Assembly (NCBI RefSeq): GCF_000801105.2
Contig: NC_079516.1
Span: forward strand, 32,508,790 to 32,572,789
Direction: 5' to 3'
Source: Raphanus sativus
Taxonomy: Eukaryota > Streptophyta > Magnoliopsida > Brassicales > Brassicaceae
Length of the DNA stretch: 64,000 bases
Both the position numbers and the translations under genes were made by a program. The notes under the pieces are model-generated. The model saw nothing but the letters and a program-made list of their open reading frames with translations, was not told where the DNA came from and did no database searches. The number at the start of each line of letters is the position of its first letter. Position 1 is the stretch's first letter. Positions 34,817-46,764 of the stretch are shown piece after piece.

Positions 34817-36430
34817 GCACAGTTCTTGTGGAACTCGAACCTCCCCAAAAGAAGTATACATTGGGTAAAATGGGGAAATATCTGCAAATCAAGAGAAGAT
34901 GGAGGGATTGGGTTCAGGATGATTCACAAATTCAACCTGGCCCTACTGGGCAAACAGTTATGGCGCTTAGTACAAAATCCATATTCTTTAGTAGTTAGAG
35001 TCCTCAGAGGAAAGTACTTCAGATGTAGCACGCCCTTGCGGCTATAAGGTAGATAGACCCTCTTACGGATGGATAAGTATAATGGCAGCGAAACCACTAA
35101 TGCTATTAGGAATCAGGCAGAAGATACACTCAAGAAATGAGATTAGAATTTGGGAAGACAATTGGATACTGACAATACCAGGACGACCAGCTAGACCGAT
35201 AGCACCAATGGTTCATCTAATGATGTCAGCTCGAGAACTTATGTCAGAGGAGCCAAAAACATGGGATTTGGAAATGCTTAGGATTTATATACACCATGAT
35301 AATATCCCTCTGATTCAATCCTTGGCCATAAGCCAAAGTTATCAACGGGACAAATACTGCTGGAGCTACACGAAGAATGAAATGTATACTGTTAAATCAG
35401 GATATTGAGTAGCTAGAAATATTCTCAACACAGTGGAAGACCAAGGGAGACGAGAATTAAAAAGCTCCAAGCATTTGCTTGGAAGATACATGCTCCACCA
35501 AAGCTAAAACATTTCGTCTGGCAAGCGATATCTGGACAACTAGCTGTAAAAAGCAATTTAACACACCGCCATATGCGATGTGACAATCATTGTCCTAGAT
35601 GTGGAACATACGATGAAACGATAAACCATACACTATTTGAGTGTCCTCCCGCTCTACAGACATGGGCACATGCAGCGACCCCAACTCCACCTTCGATGTT
35701 CCCTACCTCAAGTCATTATACAAACATAGATTATCTTTTCTGGGAAAAAAATATGTAAAGGATCCTGAGCTGGATAGAGACCCATATCCATGGATTATGT
35801 GGTATATTTGGAAAGCAAAGAATGACAAACTATTCCAAGGAATAGACAGAGACCCGGTAGAGACTGTCTGACATGCTGAATCAGAATGTTATGCATGGTT
35901 TGAGGCAAATAAGAAACACGAGGCCTCCAGCACAACAATCAAATTCTGAGAGATGCTTGATAGATGGTTCATGGACACATGACGCACTCTTTAGTGGTTA
36001 TGGATAGACATGGAAAACTGCAGAAGGAACAACACAACTATTGGGAGTAAGGAACCAACGACGATGAATCTCACCACTTCACTCGGAGCTTGAGGCCCTA
36101 ATATGGGCGATGTAATGCATGCTTCAACTATCCACGTGCCAGATTTTTGGCACTGATTGTCAGGATCTAGTCTCAATGATTTAAGATCCAAGAGCATGAC
36201 CGAACTTCTCCACTGAACTGGATGAGCTGCAGAAGCTGAAGAGCAATTTCTCTGATTTCTCAATTGTTTTTATTCCTCGTTCGGAAAATGTATCATATGA
36301 TTCTCTAGTTAAGATAGCACGTTCCTTCTATAGAGACCTGTATTACATTGATTGTTCTATTCCGGTCTGATTTCCCAGACCACCTCAAGTTTGAATAATA
36401 GATCAGCCGTTTGATGTCAAAAAAATAATA
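34817..36430 (+). mobile_element. 5'-truncated L1-type LINE, 16-bp target duplication
   Basis: It is flanked by TCAAATGTCTTGGGGT at 34,801-34,816 and 36,431-36,446, with an A-rich 3' end (36,417-36,430). It contains the part of ORF2 downstream of the RT core. It is of the same family type as the 2,295 and 60,087 elements. Confidence 0.9.
34820..36370 (+). pseudogene. LINE ORF2 C-terminal region, broken
   Basis: Open pieces in order are post-RT sequence with IHWVKWGNICKSREDGGIGFR and FNLALLGKQLWRL (to 35,045), IRIWEDNWI (35,082-35,405), the zinc segment CPRCGTYDETINHTLFECPPALQTW (35,573-35,755) and an RNase H-like domain with LHSELEALIWAM and IPRSENVSYDSL (35,960-36,370). Stops and frameshifts separate them. 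The RT catalytic core is absent because of 5' truncation. It cannot make a functional protein. Confidence 0.85.
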
Positions 36431-36446
36431 TTCAAATGTCTTGGGG

Positions 36447-36608
36447 TTTAATGAATTTCCTTATTTATTATACAACACTATTCAGTAGATAAAAATACTA
36501 CACCATATAATTCTCTAACAATACCTCCTTAGTCAACACTCTTATTTATTATACAAAATAATATGGTTTACCAAAACATTATACCAAAAGTATATCATTT
36601 GTTTGAGC
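36447..36608. other. AT-rich continuation after the LINE
   Basis: Probably the remainder of the interrupted Helitron that starts at 34,561. No feature of its own. Confidence 0.4.
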
Positions 36609-37264
36609 CACCTTATTTTAAAAAGACAACTAAATTTAAAACATAAGAAAATTGAATATTCTTATATTTTCACATTATTTTTTAAAAAAACTAAGATATA
36701 GTATATATTGTTACAAAATGTTTTAAACAAAAAAAGAGTACAATATAGATATGCTATTTATGAACTATGTTATCTTACATTGTATAGTTCCATATTTAAT
36801 ACAAACACTTTAGCAAACCACATGTAAAAAAGACAACTAAATTTAAAAAGACAACTAAATTTAAAACATAAGAAAATTGAATATTCTTATATTTTCACAT
36901 TATTTTTTTAAAAAACTAAGATATAGTATATATTGTTACAAAATGTTTTAAACAAAAAAAGAGTACAATGTAGATATGCTATTTATGAACTATGTTATCT
37001 TACATTGTATAGTTCCATATTTAATACAAACACTTTAGCAAACCACATGTAAAAAAGACAACTAAATTTAAAAAGACAACTAAATTTAAAACATAAGAAA
37101 ATTGAATATTCTTATATTTTCACATTATTTTTTTAAAAAACTAAGATATAGTATATATTGTTACAAAATGTTTTAAACAAAAAAAGAGTACAATGTAGAT
37201 ATGCTATTTATGAACTATGTTATCTTACATTGTATAGTTCCATATTTAATACAAACACTTTAGC
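36609..37264. repeat. 225-bp tandem repeat, about three copies
   Basis: Units beginning AAAAGACAACTAAATTT occur at 36,621, 36,846 and 37,071, exactly 225 bp apart, and differ at only a few positions (for example ACAATATAG versus ACAATGTAG). From the second unit on, the 19-bp segment AAAAAGACAACTAAATTTA is itself doubled. The third unit is cut by the hAT element at 37,265 and its sequence resumes at 37,764. Confidence 0.92.
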
Positions 37265-37755
37265 CAGGACCGGTCCGGATTAATATGGCACCTAAAGCAA
37301 ATCCAAAAAATAATGCCCCATAAATATAACTACAATTTTATTGCTACTTTTAATATATAATCAAAATATATGTTACTAAAGCTTCATCTGTTTTAGACGA
37401 AAAAAATAATCAGGATTTAATTAGTTTTGATCAAAAAAGATTTAATTAGTTAAATAGTTTATTAATGATATATATCATTTAATATAGTGTGGTAATAAAA
37501 GAAACTAAGTTGTCAGAAAAGGTAACCAAATTGTTCATGTCAAATCGGTATCAATTACTATACTTATCCAAAAGAAAAAAAAGGAGGAAAAATATGAAGG
37601 GAGGAGGAATTGAACTCGCCACCAACATCTCAGTGGTGCTGAACACAAACCGCTAGGTTACAGTGACTTAACAGGATGTTGGCGCCCCGTAAATTATATA
37701 AAGCTATTGCGCCTAAAGCCACTGCTTTGCATGCTTTACCCCAGGGCCGGCTCTG
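37265..37755. mobile_element. hAT-type non-autonomous element with tRNA-like segment
   Basis: The ends CAGGACCGGTCC and GGGCCGGCTCTG are imperfect inverted repeats with an exact 8-bp duplication ACTTTAGC (37,257-37,264; 37,756-37,763). It is 491 bp with no transposase. A tRNA-like segment lies at about 37,597-37,670 on the reverse strand. Confidence 0.9.
37597..37672 (-). other. tRNA-like segment inside the hAT element
   Basis: The reverse strand reads GTCACTGTAACCTAGCGG (A-box-like), then a stem-like centre with CAGCACCACTGAG, then GGCGAGTTCAATTCC (T-arm/B-box-like). The spacing of the two boxes (about 35 bp) fits a tRNA gene or SINE head. The acceptor ends do not pair well, so it is not a functional tRNA gene. 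Confidence 0.5.
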
Positions 37756-37880
37756 ACTTTAGCAAACCACATGTAAAAAAGAAAACTTATATATTTGACA
37801 TTAAATTATTTTCACAAAAGTGTTTAAAATAAAATTTGTAATTTAATATAGTCTTATAAACTATTAAAATACCTTAGGAA

Positions 37881-39628
37881 TCTATACTATTAAATTAGTC
37901 AAAATCTACTTAGAGTCTTACTGGTTTCCCGCTACCAAACATAAATGCAGCTTTTGTGGTTGAAAGCGGTTGACATTGTTTCAAAACAATCATACAAACC
38001 GCTAGAAATCGTTCAAATTATTCCGAACCTCTTAAAATCAAAAGTTGGTTCCAGCTAGCGTTTGCGGTTATGGACGGTTGCATATGGATAAAAAATATAA
38101 AACTATTTTTTAAAAATATTTTAAATTTTAAAATTTTATATGGAAATATAAAAAATAAAAATATATACACGTTTTATACATTAGTTTAAATTCACAAATA
38201 ATATTATAACTTGTTTTATAAAAAATTTAAACTAGCTATTCATTAGAACTTTTAAAAAATTAATACACATACATATATAAATATATACACATATATAAAA
38301 CAAAACAAAATATTATTTTAAAAGTTTTAATAGAAATCTTCAAAAAATATTAAAATTATAACTATGATTAATTAAAAAATTCATTAAATAAACATAATAT
38401 TATTATTAATCATATTATTTGAATAATTATTATATTTTATCACAATAGTATGTTTTTATATTTTTATAATATTATAATATATTTATATTGATAATTTATT
38501 ATCAAACCGCTGCAATATCTCATAATCAACCAGTCACAAATATCTCGCAAATGAAACAATTTTCAAATGTTATGTGAGTCATATAAAACACTAGATAACG
38601 TTTGAAACCGCAATCACATGCATCCGCAAAAGCCTGCACCCGCAACAGCAACCGCTGCGTTTGAACCAGTCAGGGAGGCCCTCAGTAAATATTATGTCTC
38701 ACGAGCGCAACAATTGTAACGCTTATAAAATGCACATTAATATAATATGAGAAAATATGTATGGGCATCAGGTCTTCTGGTTGGATACAGATCGATTCTT
38801 TTTGGATCTAGGTTTTTCGAATTCTAAACATTTGATTAGGTATTTAAAAATTTCTGGTATGGATTCGGATTAATTCTTTTCAGATCCGGATCCATAATCA
38901 AATACCTCTAAAATACCTAATTTTTGGTTACGTAACCGTCCAAATTGGTTTGGGTATTTTAGGACTCGAAGTACATGAAAACCTAAAATATTGAAACACA
39001 AAAATACACAAAACACACAAACTGTACTTGAAAAACATTCAAATACTCAAAATAACCCAAATGTTTACCATAAATCTGACTTGAGGAACTGAAAATACCA
39101 AAACCAAATTCCTAATACCCAAGTTTTTATTAATTCTTTAAAAAAAGTTTACCTGAAACTCAAAACTATAATCAGAAACCTGAATTTGAAACTGTAAGAA
39201 ATATTCATAATACCAAAAACACATTTCAAATACCAAAACATATCTGAAATACAAAATATACACATATTTAGGATACTGATAGAGTCTCGGATAGGACCTC
39301 AAATCAAACAGAAACCATGGGTCGATAAAAGAAATCAATATGTGCTTTTCCCTTGACCTGGAACCAAACTACACCTACATTTCTGGGTTGATTTTGGTTA
39401 GGTTTTTCGGGTCCGATCAAATGTATAGACTTAAAAAAAGAATTATATAGAGTGTACATACAAAATGTTATATAAACTAATTCATAAATTATATAATTTA
39501 AAACAAATGTCTTTCGATGTAATGACTTTATAACATAATAATGTATAACAATTCTAAATATTAATTCACAAACTTTGTTTATAATCTAAAGAAGAATCCG
39601 CGTTTTTGAAGCGCAGATCAAAATCTAG
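37881..39628 (+). mobile_element. Helitron, 1.75 kb
   Basis: The 5' end TCTATACTATTAAATTAG follows host A. The 3' end is CCGCGTTTTTGAAGCGCAG (hairpin) followed by ATCAAAATCTAG and host T. The interior is AT-rich. 38,770-39,420 is rich in GGATT/TTCGGG-type words and has no real ORF. Confidence 0.7.
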
Positions 39629-40167
39629 TTGCTATTTTAAAATTGCTGCTTTTTATGACGTTACACCACAAATTTGAAAGAGTTGAATGCCTCTAATTTT
39701 TATGTCTAAGAAATACTATTTGTAATGAATTAAAATATATGTCAAAATGATTAAAAATCTCGCCATGCATTTGCTATCTTATAAATTGAAGTACCAAATT
39801 TTAAATTTATCTTCTAAACAAAATATTTTCTTTGTGGTATTTTCATGTTTACACTTTTTAAAAGTTAATAAAGTTGTTAATATGTAACAAAAAAAATTAT
39901 TGGAAGTTATCAAAAAAAAAAAATTATTGGATGGGTTAACTTTCGTGCAGACTGTTTAGTATGCACACACTGATAAAGAGTGACTTCACACCTTTAATAT
40001 GATTCATCTTCAGCATGCGGTTAAAAATAGCATCATAAGACAATCCACGTATGTAAGAAACATTATTAAAAAGGTAGCAAATGTTAATAGGATATTCAGG
40101 TAGTATTTTTTTTTTTTTGTAAAACATATTCAGGTAGTTGCAGCAGGGTGTCAGGACATCTGACGTC
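39629..40167. other. Intergenic, no supported feature
   Basis: AT-rich spacer with an AC-poor T run near 40,108. It is the left flank of the hAT complex, and I see no gene. Confidence 0.55.
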
Positions 40168-41190
40168 CAGTGGTGGAGGCAATGTATTGACATAGTGGTC
40201 AAATGATCCATATGGAATTTGGAAAAATAATGTTATTATTGTTAAATATTTTGGATTGACCCTAATCCATTATTTTGATTGACCCCATTAATCTAATCAA
40301 ACTTGTTTAACCCAATAGAAAATTATACAAATTAATTACTAACCCAATAAAGTTTATAAGCCATTATAAAATTAAAATAAACTAAACCCACTAAAATAAA
40401 TAAACCCAATTATCATTGTTATAATAAGAAATCTAATTATTTAGTTTCTTCTTCCGCTTTTATTTTTCTATATCGTAAATCATGAACCTTTGTTGAAAGT
40501 ATGAAATAGTGGCGGAGGCAATGCATTGTATGGTGGTCAAATGATCCATGTAAAATTTAGAAAAATAATGTTATCTTTGTTAAATATTTTAGATTGACCC
40601 TAGTCCATTATTTTGATTGACCCCCATTAATCTAATCGAACTTGTTTAACCTAATAGCAAACTATACAAATTAACTACTAGTCCAATAAAGTTTATAAAT
40701 CATTACAAAATTAAAATAAACTAAGCTCATTAAAATAAATAAACCCAATTATCATTATACTAATACAAAAAAAACTAATTATTTAGTTTCTTCTTCTGCT
40801 TTTATTTTTCCATGTCCTAAATCACGAACATTTGTTTAAAGTCTGAAACAGTGGCGGAGGCAATCCATTGGCATGGGGTCAAATGACCCATGTGAAATTT
40901 GGAAAAATAATGTTATCTTTGTTAAATATTTTAGATTGACCCTAGTCCATTATTTTGATTGACCCACATTAATCTAATCAAACTTGTTTAACCTAATAGC
41001 AAACTATACAAATTAATTAAAAACCCAATAAAGTTTATAAACCATTACAAAATTAAAATAAACTAAGCTCATTCAAATAAATAAACCCAATTATCATTGT
41101 TATTCTATGAGATCTCGTTATACTAATACTAAAAACCTAATTATTTAGTTTCTTCTTCTGCTTTTATTTTTCCATGTCATAAATCATGAA
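40168..41190 (+). repeat. Three tandem copies of the hAT terminal region (~340 bp)
   Basis: Copies begin CAGTGGTGGAGGCAATG (40,168), TAGTGGCGGAGGCAATG (40,507) and CAGTGGCGGAGGCAATC (40,849), with periods 339 and 342 bp. Each includes GGTCAAATGA-CCATG, GATTGACCC-TAGTCC and a CTTCTTCTGCTTTTATTTTTC segment. The third runs on into the transposase. Serial insertion or unequal exchange of transposon ends could explain the array. Confidence 0.9.
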
Positions 41191-41581
41191 CCTTTCTTGA
41201 AACTCAGAAACCTGATCAAATTTGGTTTTAAATTCAATGTAATTATTTTATGTCTTTTAACTTTATGAGAAGTTTTTCTTCTCTAAATTCTAAATTCACT
41301 GTTTCATTGAGATGTTCTAGATTTTTGATTTAATTTAGAAAGTAAAATCTAGAGAGAAATAGAGAATTAAACCCTTCTTTGCTTCAGTGGGATGCAGACG
41401 AATATAAGATTACGCTAAGATTGTTTCAAAGCTTGTGAATGAGACGGTTTGATGTAGAGGAGGGTTAGATTAGGCTAGGATTAATTTAAAGTTTGATTTA
41501 GTTATCATATCATTAGTATACATTTTGTTATTCTGATAAAAATGTATTTCATTTTATTTTATTTAGGTATTATCAAAAATA

Positions 41582-41719
41582 ATGGATCGATTTGTGATAA
41601 AAATAAAAATTCCACCACCAAGGTTCAGTATGTATAATTTGCCATTTGATCCAGCTACGCGAAGAAGAATTCAAGAGTATGATCATAATCAATAGACGAG
41701 GTACGACGCATATATTTGA
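41582..41719 (+). pseudogene. hAT transposase, N-terminal fragment (left arm)
   Basis: It starts ATG at 41,582 with MDRFVIKIKIPPPRF, then FDPATRRRIQEYDHNQ and an in-frame stop before TRYDAYI. This is the leader into the TTF-type zinc finger of plant DUF4371 hAT proteins. It is cut by the Athila insertion and continues at 55,004. The reverse copy at 59,511-59,372 has the same start with different substitutions. Confidence 0.75.
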
Positions 41720-43166
41720 ACTTTTCAAGGTCCCTATCAAATGCAGTAGTATATGAGATGTCGAACCAATCCTAGGTGATTTCAATGCACTGAGAATACA
41801 AATCCATGCTTAATCTAAGTGCAAACCAAAAGTGAAATGAGTTTTAAACTAGAGCAATACTGAAATGCAATAAAACAATAACCTTTCTTTGATTATGAGA
41901 TGGGAGAACTCATGGGATAAGGGATTAGACTTTGGGTGATCAAGTTTTGAACTAAAGGTGACAGCTTTCAATCAATCTATTAACCTTAGGCCTAGACACA
42001 ACCCTAAACAAACTCTATCTCTAGATGGATGCTCATTTGCTAAGATGACTCAAGCATCAAATCTCTTTGGTTGAATGTCATAAAAGCAATCATTAATATC
42101 AAGTCTACTAGCCATCTTAACACCTTTAACAACAAATCTCTTTGGCAAAGTGTGTTAAAAGCTTAGGAGAGTTGGCTCAGACATTTCATCAAACACCTTG
42201 TGGGTGGGAAATGTCTAAAGCTCAACTTTTGAGAGGCCAACTCAAAAGATGCATTAAGAACACTCTACAAGCAAGGAAATAGAAAGATCTATACCTAAAC
42301 ACCTTAGATCTAGCTTAATCACCCTTAGTCTCCCTAACCCATGAATCCAAAAGTGGACTACTCACTAATCACCATGATTCCTCTTAAACCCATGAGAGAT
42401 TTAAGCTTAATCATGTAAAGAAAGGAAGAAAGGAACTTGAAATCACTCAAAAACACAAGAACAAGATGATGAATTGATTAAAGGAAAGAACTTTCACCAA
42501 AAGGGTTTGTGTTTCTTAAGAGAAATTAAGATGATCCCAAAGATTAGGTCTACAAAGTATTTATAGTAGCTAGAAACATAAGGATAAAAGAGTAAAAACA
42601 AGTCTGGTCAACTCTCAAATGCTGACTATGAAAATGGTCGCAACTGCCTTTTGGCGCTGACAAAAAGCCGTTGAGGGGTGCAAAAACCCGCTGGGATATG
42701 CACACCGGCTTCTCGTCACGTTCACCAAGCCACTGCAAGAAGTCGAAGTTGGGCAGGGAGGTGTGTTTTTCCTCCAGCGGTTTGGTGAAACCGCTGTACC
42801 AAAGGCCGCTCCAACGCTTAGAATTTTCAGCAGAACTTCTGCACCGGCTTCTCGTCATGACGCCAGGCCGCTGGGTGACGCTAGGCCGCTGGGTGATGTG
42901 CATCGGCTTCCTGCGAGGTCAAAATGCCGCTGCCTGTCACATGAAGCCGCTGGGACACTTGGTCATCACACCATGAACTCAAAAAACACCAATCTTGCCT
43001 CTAATCCACCTCCAATTGCTCCAAAGTCACCATTTGGCATCTCCATCACCTGATAAGAACAAATGCAATGCAATGCAATGCAAACTAAACAAGTCTAAAT
43101 GCTATCCTAGATGATCAAAATGCATGATAAATGAATGATAAAATCTATTAAAAACACAAGATATCA
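41720..43166 (-). repeat. Athila 3' LTR
   Basis: About 1.45 kb. Relative to the 5' LTR it has a 15-bp-scale extra segment near 42,020 and one to two extra GCAAT units near 43,065. Its outer end stops about 8-10 bp short of the TGTTATCA that ends the 5' LTR. Confidence 0.9.
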
Positions 43167-44898
43167 ACTCCCCCAAACTTGTCATTTACTTGTCCACAAG
43201 TAAACTTTCAAGAACTTATTTGGAGAAGAGGTTTGAAGATGGGAGCTCATAGCCAAAAGACACCAAAAACACTCAACTTGACATCCTAAAGAAATATAGC
43301 AAATAGCATGAACAACTCTCTTACTACACTCTAGCTTCTCTAGGCCTATCAAGATACTCTTATGCCTTTACACAAGATGCAATACTCATCAACCACCAAG
43401 TCTTTCTACCAGCTCTCACATTGATTCACACACACATACACAAGGTGGATTCTCACAAATGGGCACATGATCTCAATCATTTGGCTAGGTAAACAAATGG
43501 TCTAAAGTGAATGACGAGAAGGGTTCAAATGCATCATTTTAAAGTGGTTATCACTCAAGAACAAGGAACTTGATCATTATGCAAAATTTATCTAAGATTA
43601 GAAGCAACTCATGCATACATGGATCCATTCTCATCATTCTACCCTTTTCCTAAGTGATAACAAGTTCTACCCCCATTCACCTCATTCCATAACCCAAATA
43701 GCAACTCATTTTCATGTCTAACCCAATGAACAAATTTCTCTTTTTCTTTTTTTTTTTACTTAGCCAACTAGGGACAATCTTTGCTCAATGCTTAGCTCTT
43801 ACTTCTCTTTTCCCTTCCCCACTATCTTATTGATTCTTCTTATCTTTCTTTTTTTTTTCTTTTTTTTTTTTTTTTTTTCTAATTTAGGGGGAAGGAGACA
43901 AAGACCACAATCTAGAGCTTTCTTTTCTTTTTATTCTAAGGTCCCTAAGGCTTATCTTTCCAATCTACACTCCTTTGCTCATCATTCTCACTACCCAAAC
44001 CCAAGATACAAACTCAATAAGGACATAACCCAACCATCATCCTAGAAGCTAGCTCAAATCATGATCCTATGCTAGCAAGAGATGAGAACAAATCCATGTC
44101 GCCTCCAATACTCTCAAGATTTTGCACATGACAAGCTATCAGAAAAGGCCTCACTCATGCAAATCAATGTTGGCTTCAAAGAAAGGTAAGGGTTCAAGGG
44201 TGAGGGAGTACCATTTGGGTTAACAAAGAGTGGTACAATGGAAAAAGATAACCAAATGTGTATGAGAACCATGATCAAGTATGCAAATGCCCATAAGTGA
44301 GAGAAATTAAGTTCATTCAAGCCTAAGTTCAGTTCGGAGCTGGTTTTCAGAACAATGTCAATGGCAAGCAAGCATACAAGTTTCAAGAAGAGTTTTCAAG
44401 GCTCGAAACGTGCAAGGTTTTAAAGAGATGCTTAAGCTACTTGATATGCTTAACTAGGGTGTCACTTTGAGTGCTAGACAAGTGTTCTTTACAAGGCCTT
44501 TTAAATCATTGCTCCCTATGCAAATGAATGCAACCTACATGCATGTTTTAGACTCCTATTGCATTTTTTTTTTGCAGATAAGCATGTTCTAGACTCAATC
44601 TTAAAGATGCAAGCAGCTACATGCTTGTTTTTGTGTTTTTCAAATTTTTCAAAAATTTTTTTTTTTTTGGTTTTTTCTATGCAAATAAGTATGAACAATG
44701 CAAGACTCAATGCAAAATCAACAAAGCAAACAAGATCAGATACTTGGTACCTCCCCCAAACTTAGTTCACACAGTCTCTGTGTTAGTAAGTTGAAAGAGA
44801 TACCCAAAAGAGAATTAAATGCAAAAGAAAAACTGGTATGTACAATGGTGAGGTGAGAAGATACCTGACTAAGGATAGAATGAGGTGTCCTCAGTGTC
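43167..44898 (-). other. Athila 3' untranslated region and polypurine tract
   Basis: About 1.7 kb between the third ORF and the 3' LTR with no credible gene. It includes a T-rich tract (43,845-43,880 on the plus strand) and the polypurine tract at 43,167-43,180 (AAGTTTGGGGGAGT on the reverse strand). A second purine run, TTTGGGGGAGG, lies near 44,751-44,761. Confidence 0.7.
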
Positions 44899-46764
44899 CT
44901 AGTCATCAGCAGTGGCAACATAAGGAGACTCGTTGGAGGAGACACGAGCTGGTGGAGATGGGTTTCTGCGCCTTCTACGAAGCTCATGGTCTGGAGAGCG
45001 TGCTGGTGCAGGGGTTGCTGACCTAGAATCATAGAAGGAGGGTCTAGGGAGGGTTGTAGGGCCAGCTTCTGTCATAATATCATCCCTTCGGCAGCCTGAG
45101 CCGATTGCTGTCTGAGCTAGCATTGAAGTGACCTTCTTCATCTGTCTTTTAAGCACTTTGACTGACTCCTTGAGCTTGTAAATGGTCCTATCCTGCATCT
45201 TGCTCCATCTTTGTAGCTTAGCATTCTGAGAGAGAGAATGGCGCAATGCAACACTCGTTGTGAGACCGCGATAAGGCGCAAAGTAGTACCGCTCTGTCCC
45301 ATACTTAGGTCCTGGTGTGATCGGCCCTTCATCATCAGCATCACTAGGACGAGTAGACTGAGAAGCACTAGCCCTGGCTCTCTTTTTGCGAGGTCTGGTG
45401 ATTTTCTCAAATTCACCTAAATCAGAGGGAACAAGCTCATGCTCTGGTGGAGTGAATTCTACATGCTGAGGATCAGCTAGAGTTGTATCCCTCTCACATG
45501 GAAGGAAGATGTGTAACGGCACAGGGTCGAAATCTCGTGACCAGAAGGGAAAAGCAAACCGGTTGCCGTCTTTTCCTGTGAGAAATTGAGTTCTCTGCAA
45601 GTAGGGAATGTCCATTGAGGCTGGAGCTTGATCCGGAGTTCCCAAGCGAATACCCACTGCTTCCAAGATAGGGGTAATGAAGCTCCCGATGAACAGCTTC
45701 GGTTTTGCAATCTTAGTAGTCCAAACCCAGTCTTTGTAATAAGTGAATCTCTTCATCAACAATCCCACTATTCCCATATCCTCAAAATCTTCAGGAGTGG
45801 TGTCTATCAGTTTATCTTCAAGTATGGGAAGGAGTCCTAGAGCAAGAAGCTTAAGCTCTTCGTCATTTGCCCCGCCAGGTTCACTACGCGAGTAGAAGGT
45901 GTGAGTAAGGACCTTATGGGTAAATCTCACTGCAGGGTTTGAGATATCTGTGCTCTTATCCTCCCCAGCCACACGATCTTTCCCGGAGATCTCATTCCAT
46001 ATCTCTTTAACAATCGCTGATCTATTAGGTGTGAAGGGTGAAGGTCTGTCCGGAAATCCGAAAATAGAGCTCAGCTTCTTGAACCCGACCTTGTAGGTCT
46101 TCCTATGTATCGTGAAGGAAATGCGCCCAAATCCGTCAGTCTTATGCTCCGGGCGATGGCAGGTAGCAACGAATGAAGACAAGAACTGACAAGAAAGCTC
46201 CTCATGAACCCCGTAGCTCATACTAAGCACTGATTCCATGCCCATGTTTTGAAGAATCTGTCTCACATCCTGATACAATCCAAGCGTCTCAAGAGTCTCC
46301 CGATCTGGGAATTTCATAGCGCGCCATTCAACATCATCAGAAAGGCGCTCGTAGAGCTGTGCTGGAGAATGGTTTCTGGTGGCTGGTGGTACTCTCTGTC
46401 CCTTCTTGACTGTTGCAGGAGCTGGAGCTGGTGCTTCTTCCTCATCTTCAGTTTCAGCTCTAAGACCTTCTTCTATCATTTCCTCGATCTCAGCTTCAAC
46501 TGCTGCCTGTTCAGTGGATGTCCTTTCCTTCTTCTGTGGAACAGGTTTTCGTCAGTAGACTTGAGTTGGAGGCTTGGGCCTGCCTGCTCTTGGTGGGTTT
46601 GCTCTTGTTCCAGCTTGAGAAGAAGTTCCCACAGCTTGAGATGAAGCATCCATAGCTTGAGAAGAAGTTCCCACAGCTTGAGATGAAGTTCCCACAGCTT
46701 GGAAGAAATCAGACTCTGCTCTATTTGGGTTTGTTTTCCGCGCTGCTGCTTTAGTTCTCGCCAT
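44899..46764 (-). pseudogene. Athila third ORF (ATHILA ORF-1 family), one internal stop
   Basis: One frame of about 620 codons from ATG at 46,764 to 44,899, interrupted by a single TGA at 46,554-46,552. The N-terminus is MARTKAAARKTNPN, then four copies of a SSQAVGT-like repeat. After the stop, 526 codons are open from MIEEGLRAE: the conserved central domain with ELSCQFLSSFVAT, FGRISFTIHRKTYKVGF, LTHTFYSRSEPGGANDEELK and WTTKIAKPKLFIGSFITPILE; then a basic KRARASAS, a helical KLKESVKVLKRQMKKV, and a C-terminal RRRRR with NPSPP. It sits where Athila elements carry an envelope-like gene, but I see no clear signal peptide or membrane segment. Its role is unknown. Confidence 0.85.

Noticed and set aside
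36609..37264. CRISPR array suggested by regular repeats
   Set aside because: The repeats are contiguous 225-bp units without spacers, in a plant genome.
37597..37672. Functional tRNA gene
   Set aside because: Box motifs are present, but the acceptor and anticodon stems do not pair convincingly; kept only as tRNA-like.
42550..43053. Overlapping GC-richer open frames on both strands, repeated at 54,392-54,895
   Set aside because: They are identical copies inside the two Athila LTRs and overlap on opposite strands; base composition of the LTR explains them.
45138..46644. Several open frames opposite or out of phase with the Athila third ORF
   Set aside because: They are shadows of the long reverse-strand frame and have no domain of their own.
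44899..46764. Envelope glycoprotein assignment for the Athila third ORF
   Set aside because: Position fits the so-called envelope-like gene, but I see no signal peptide, clear transmembrane segment or fusion-like region; left as unknown function.
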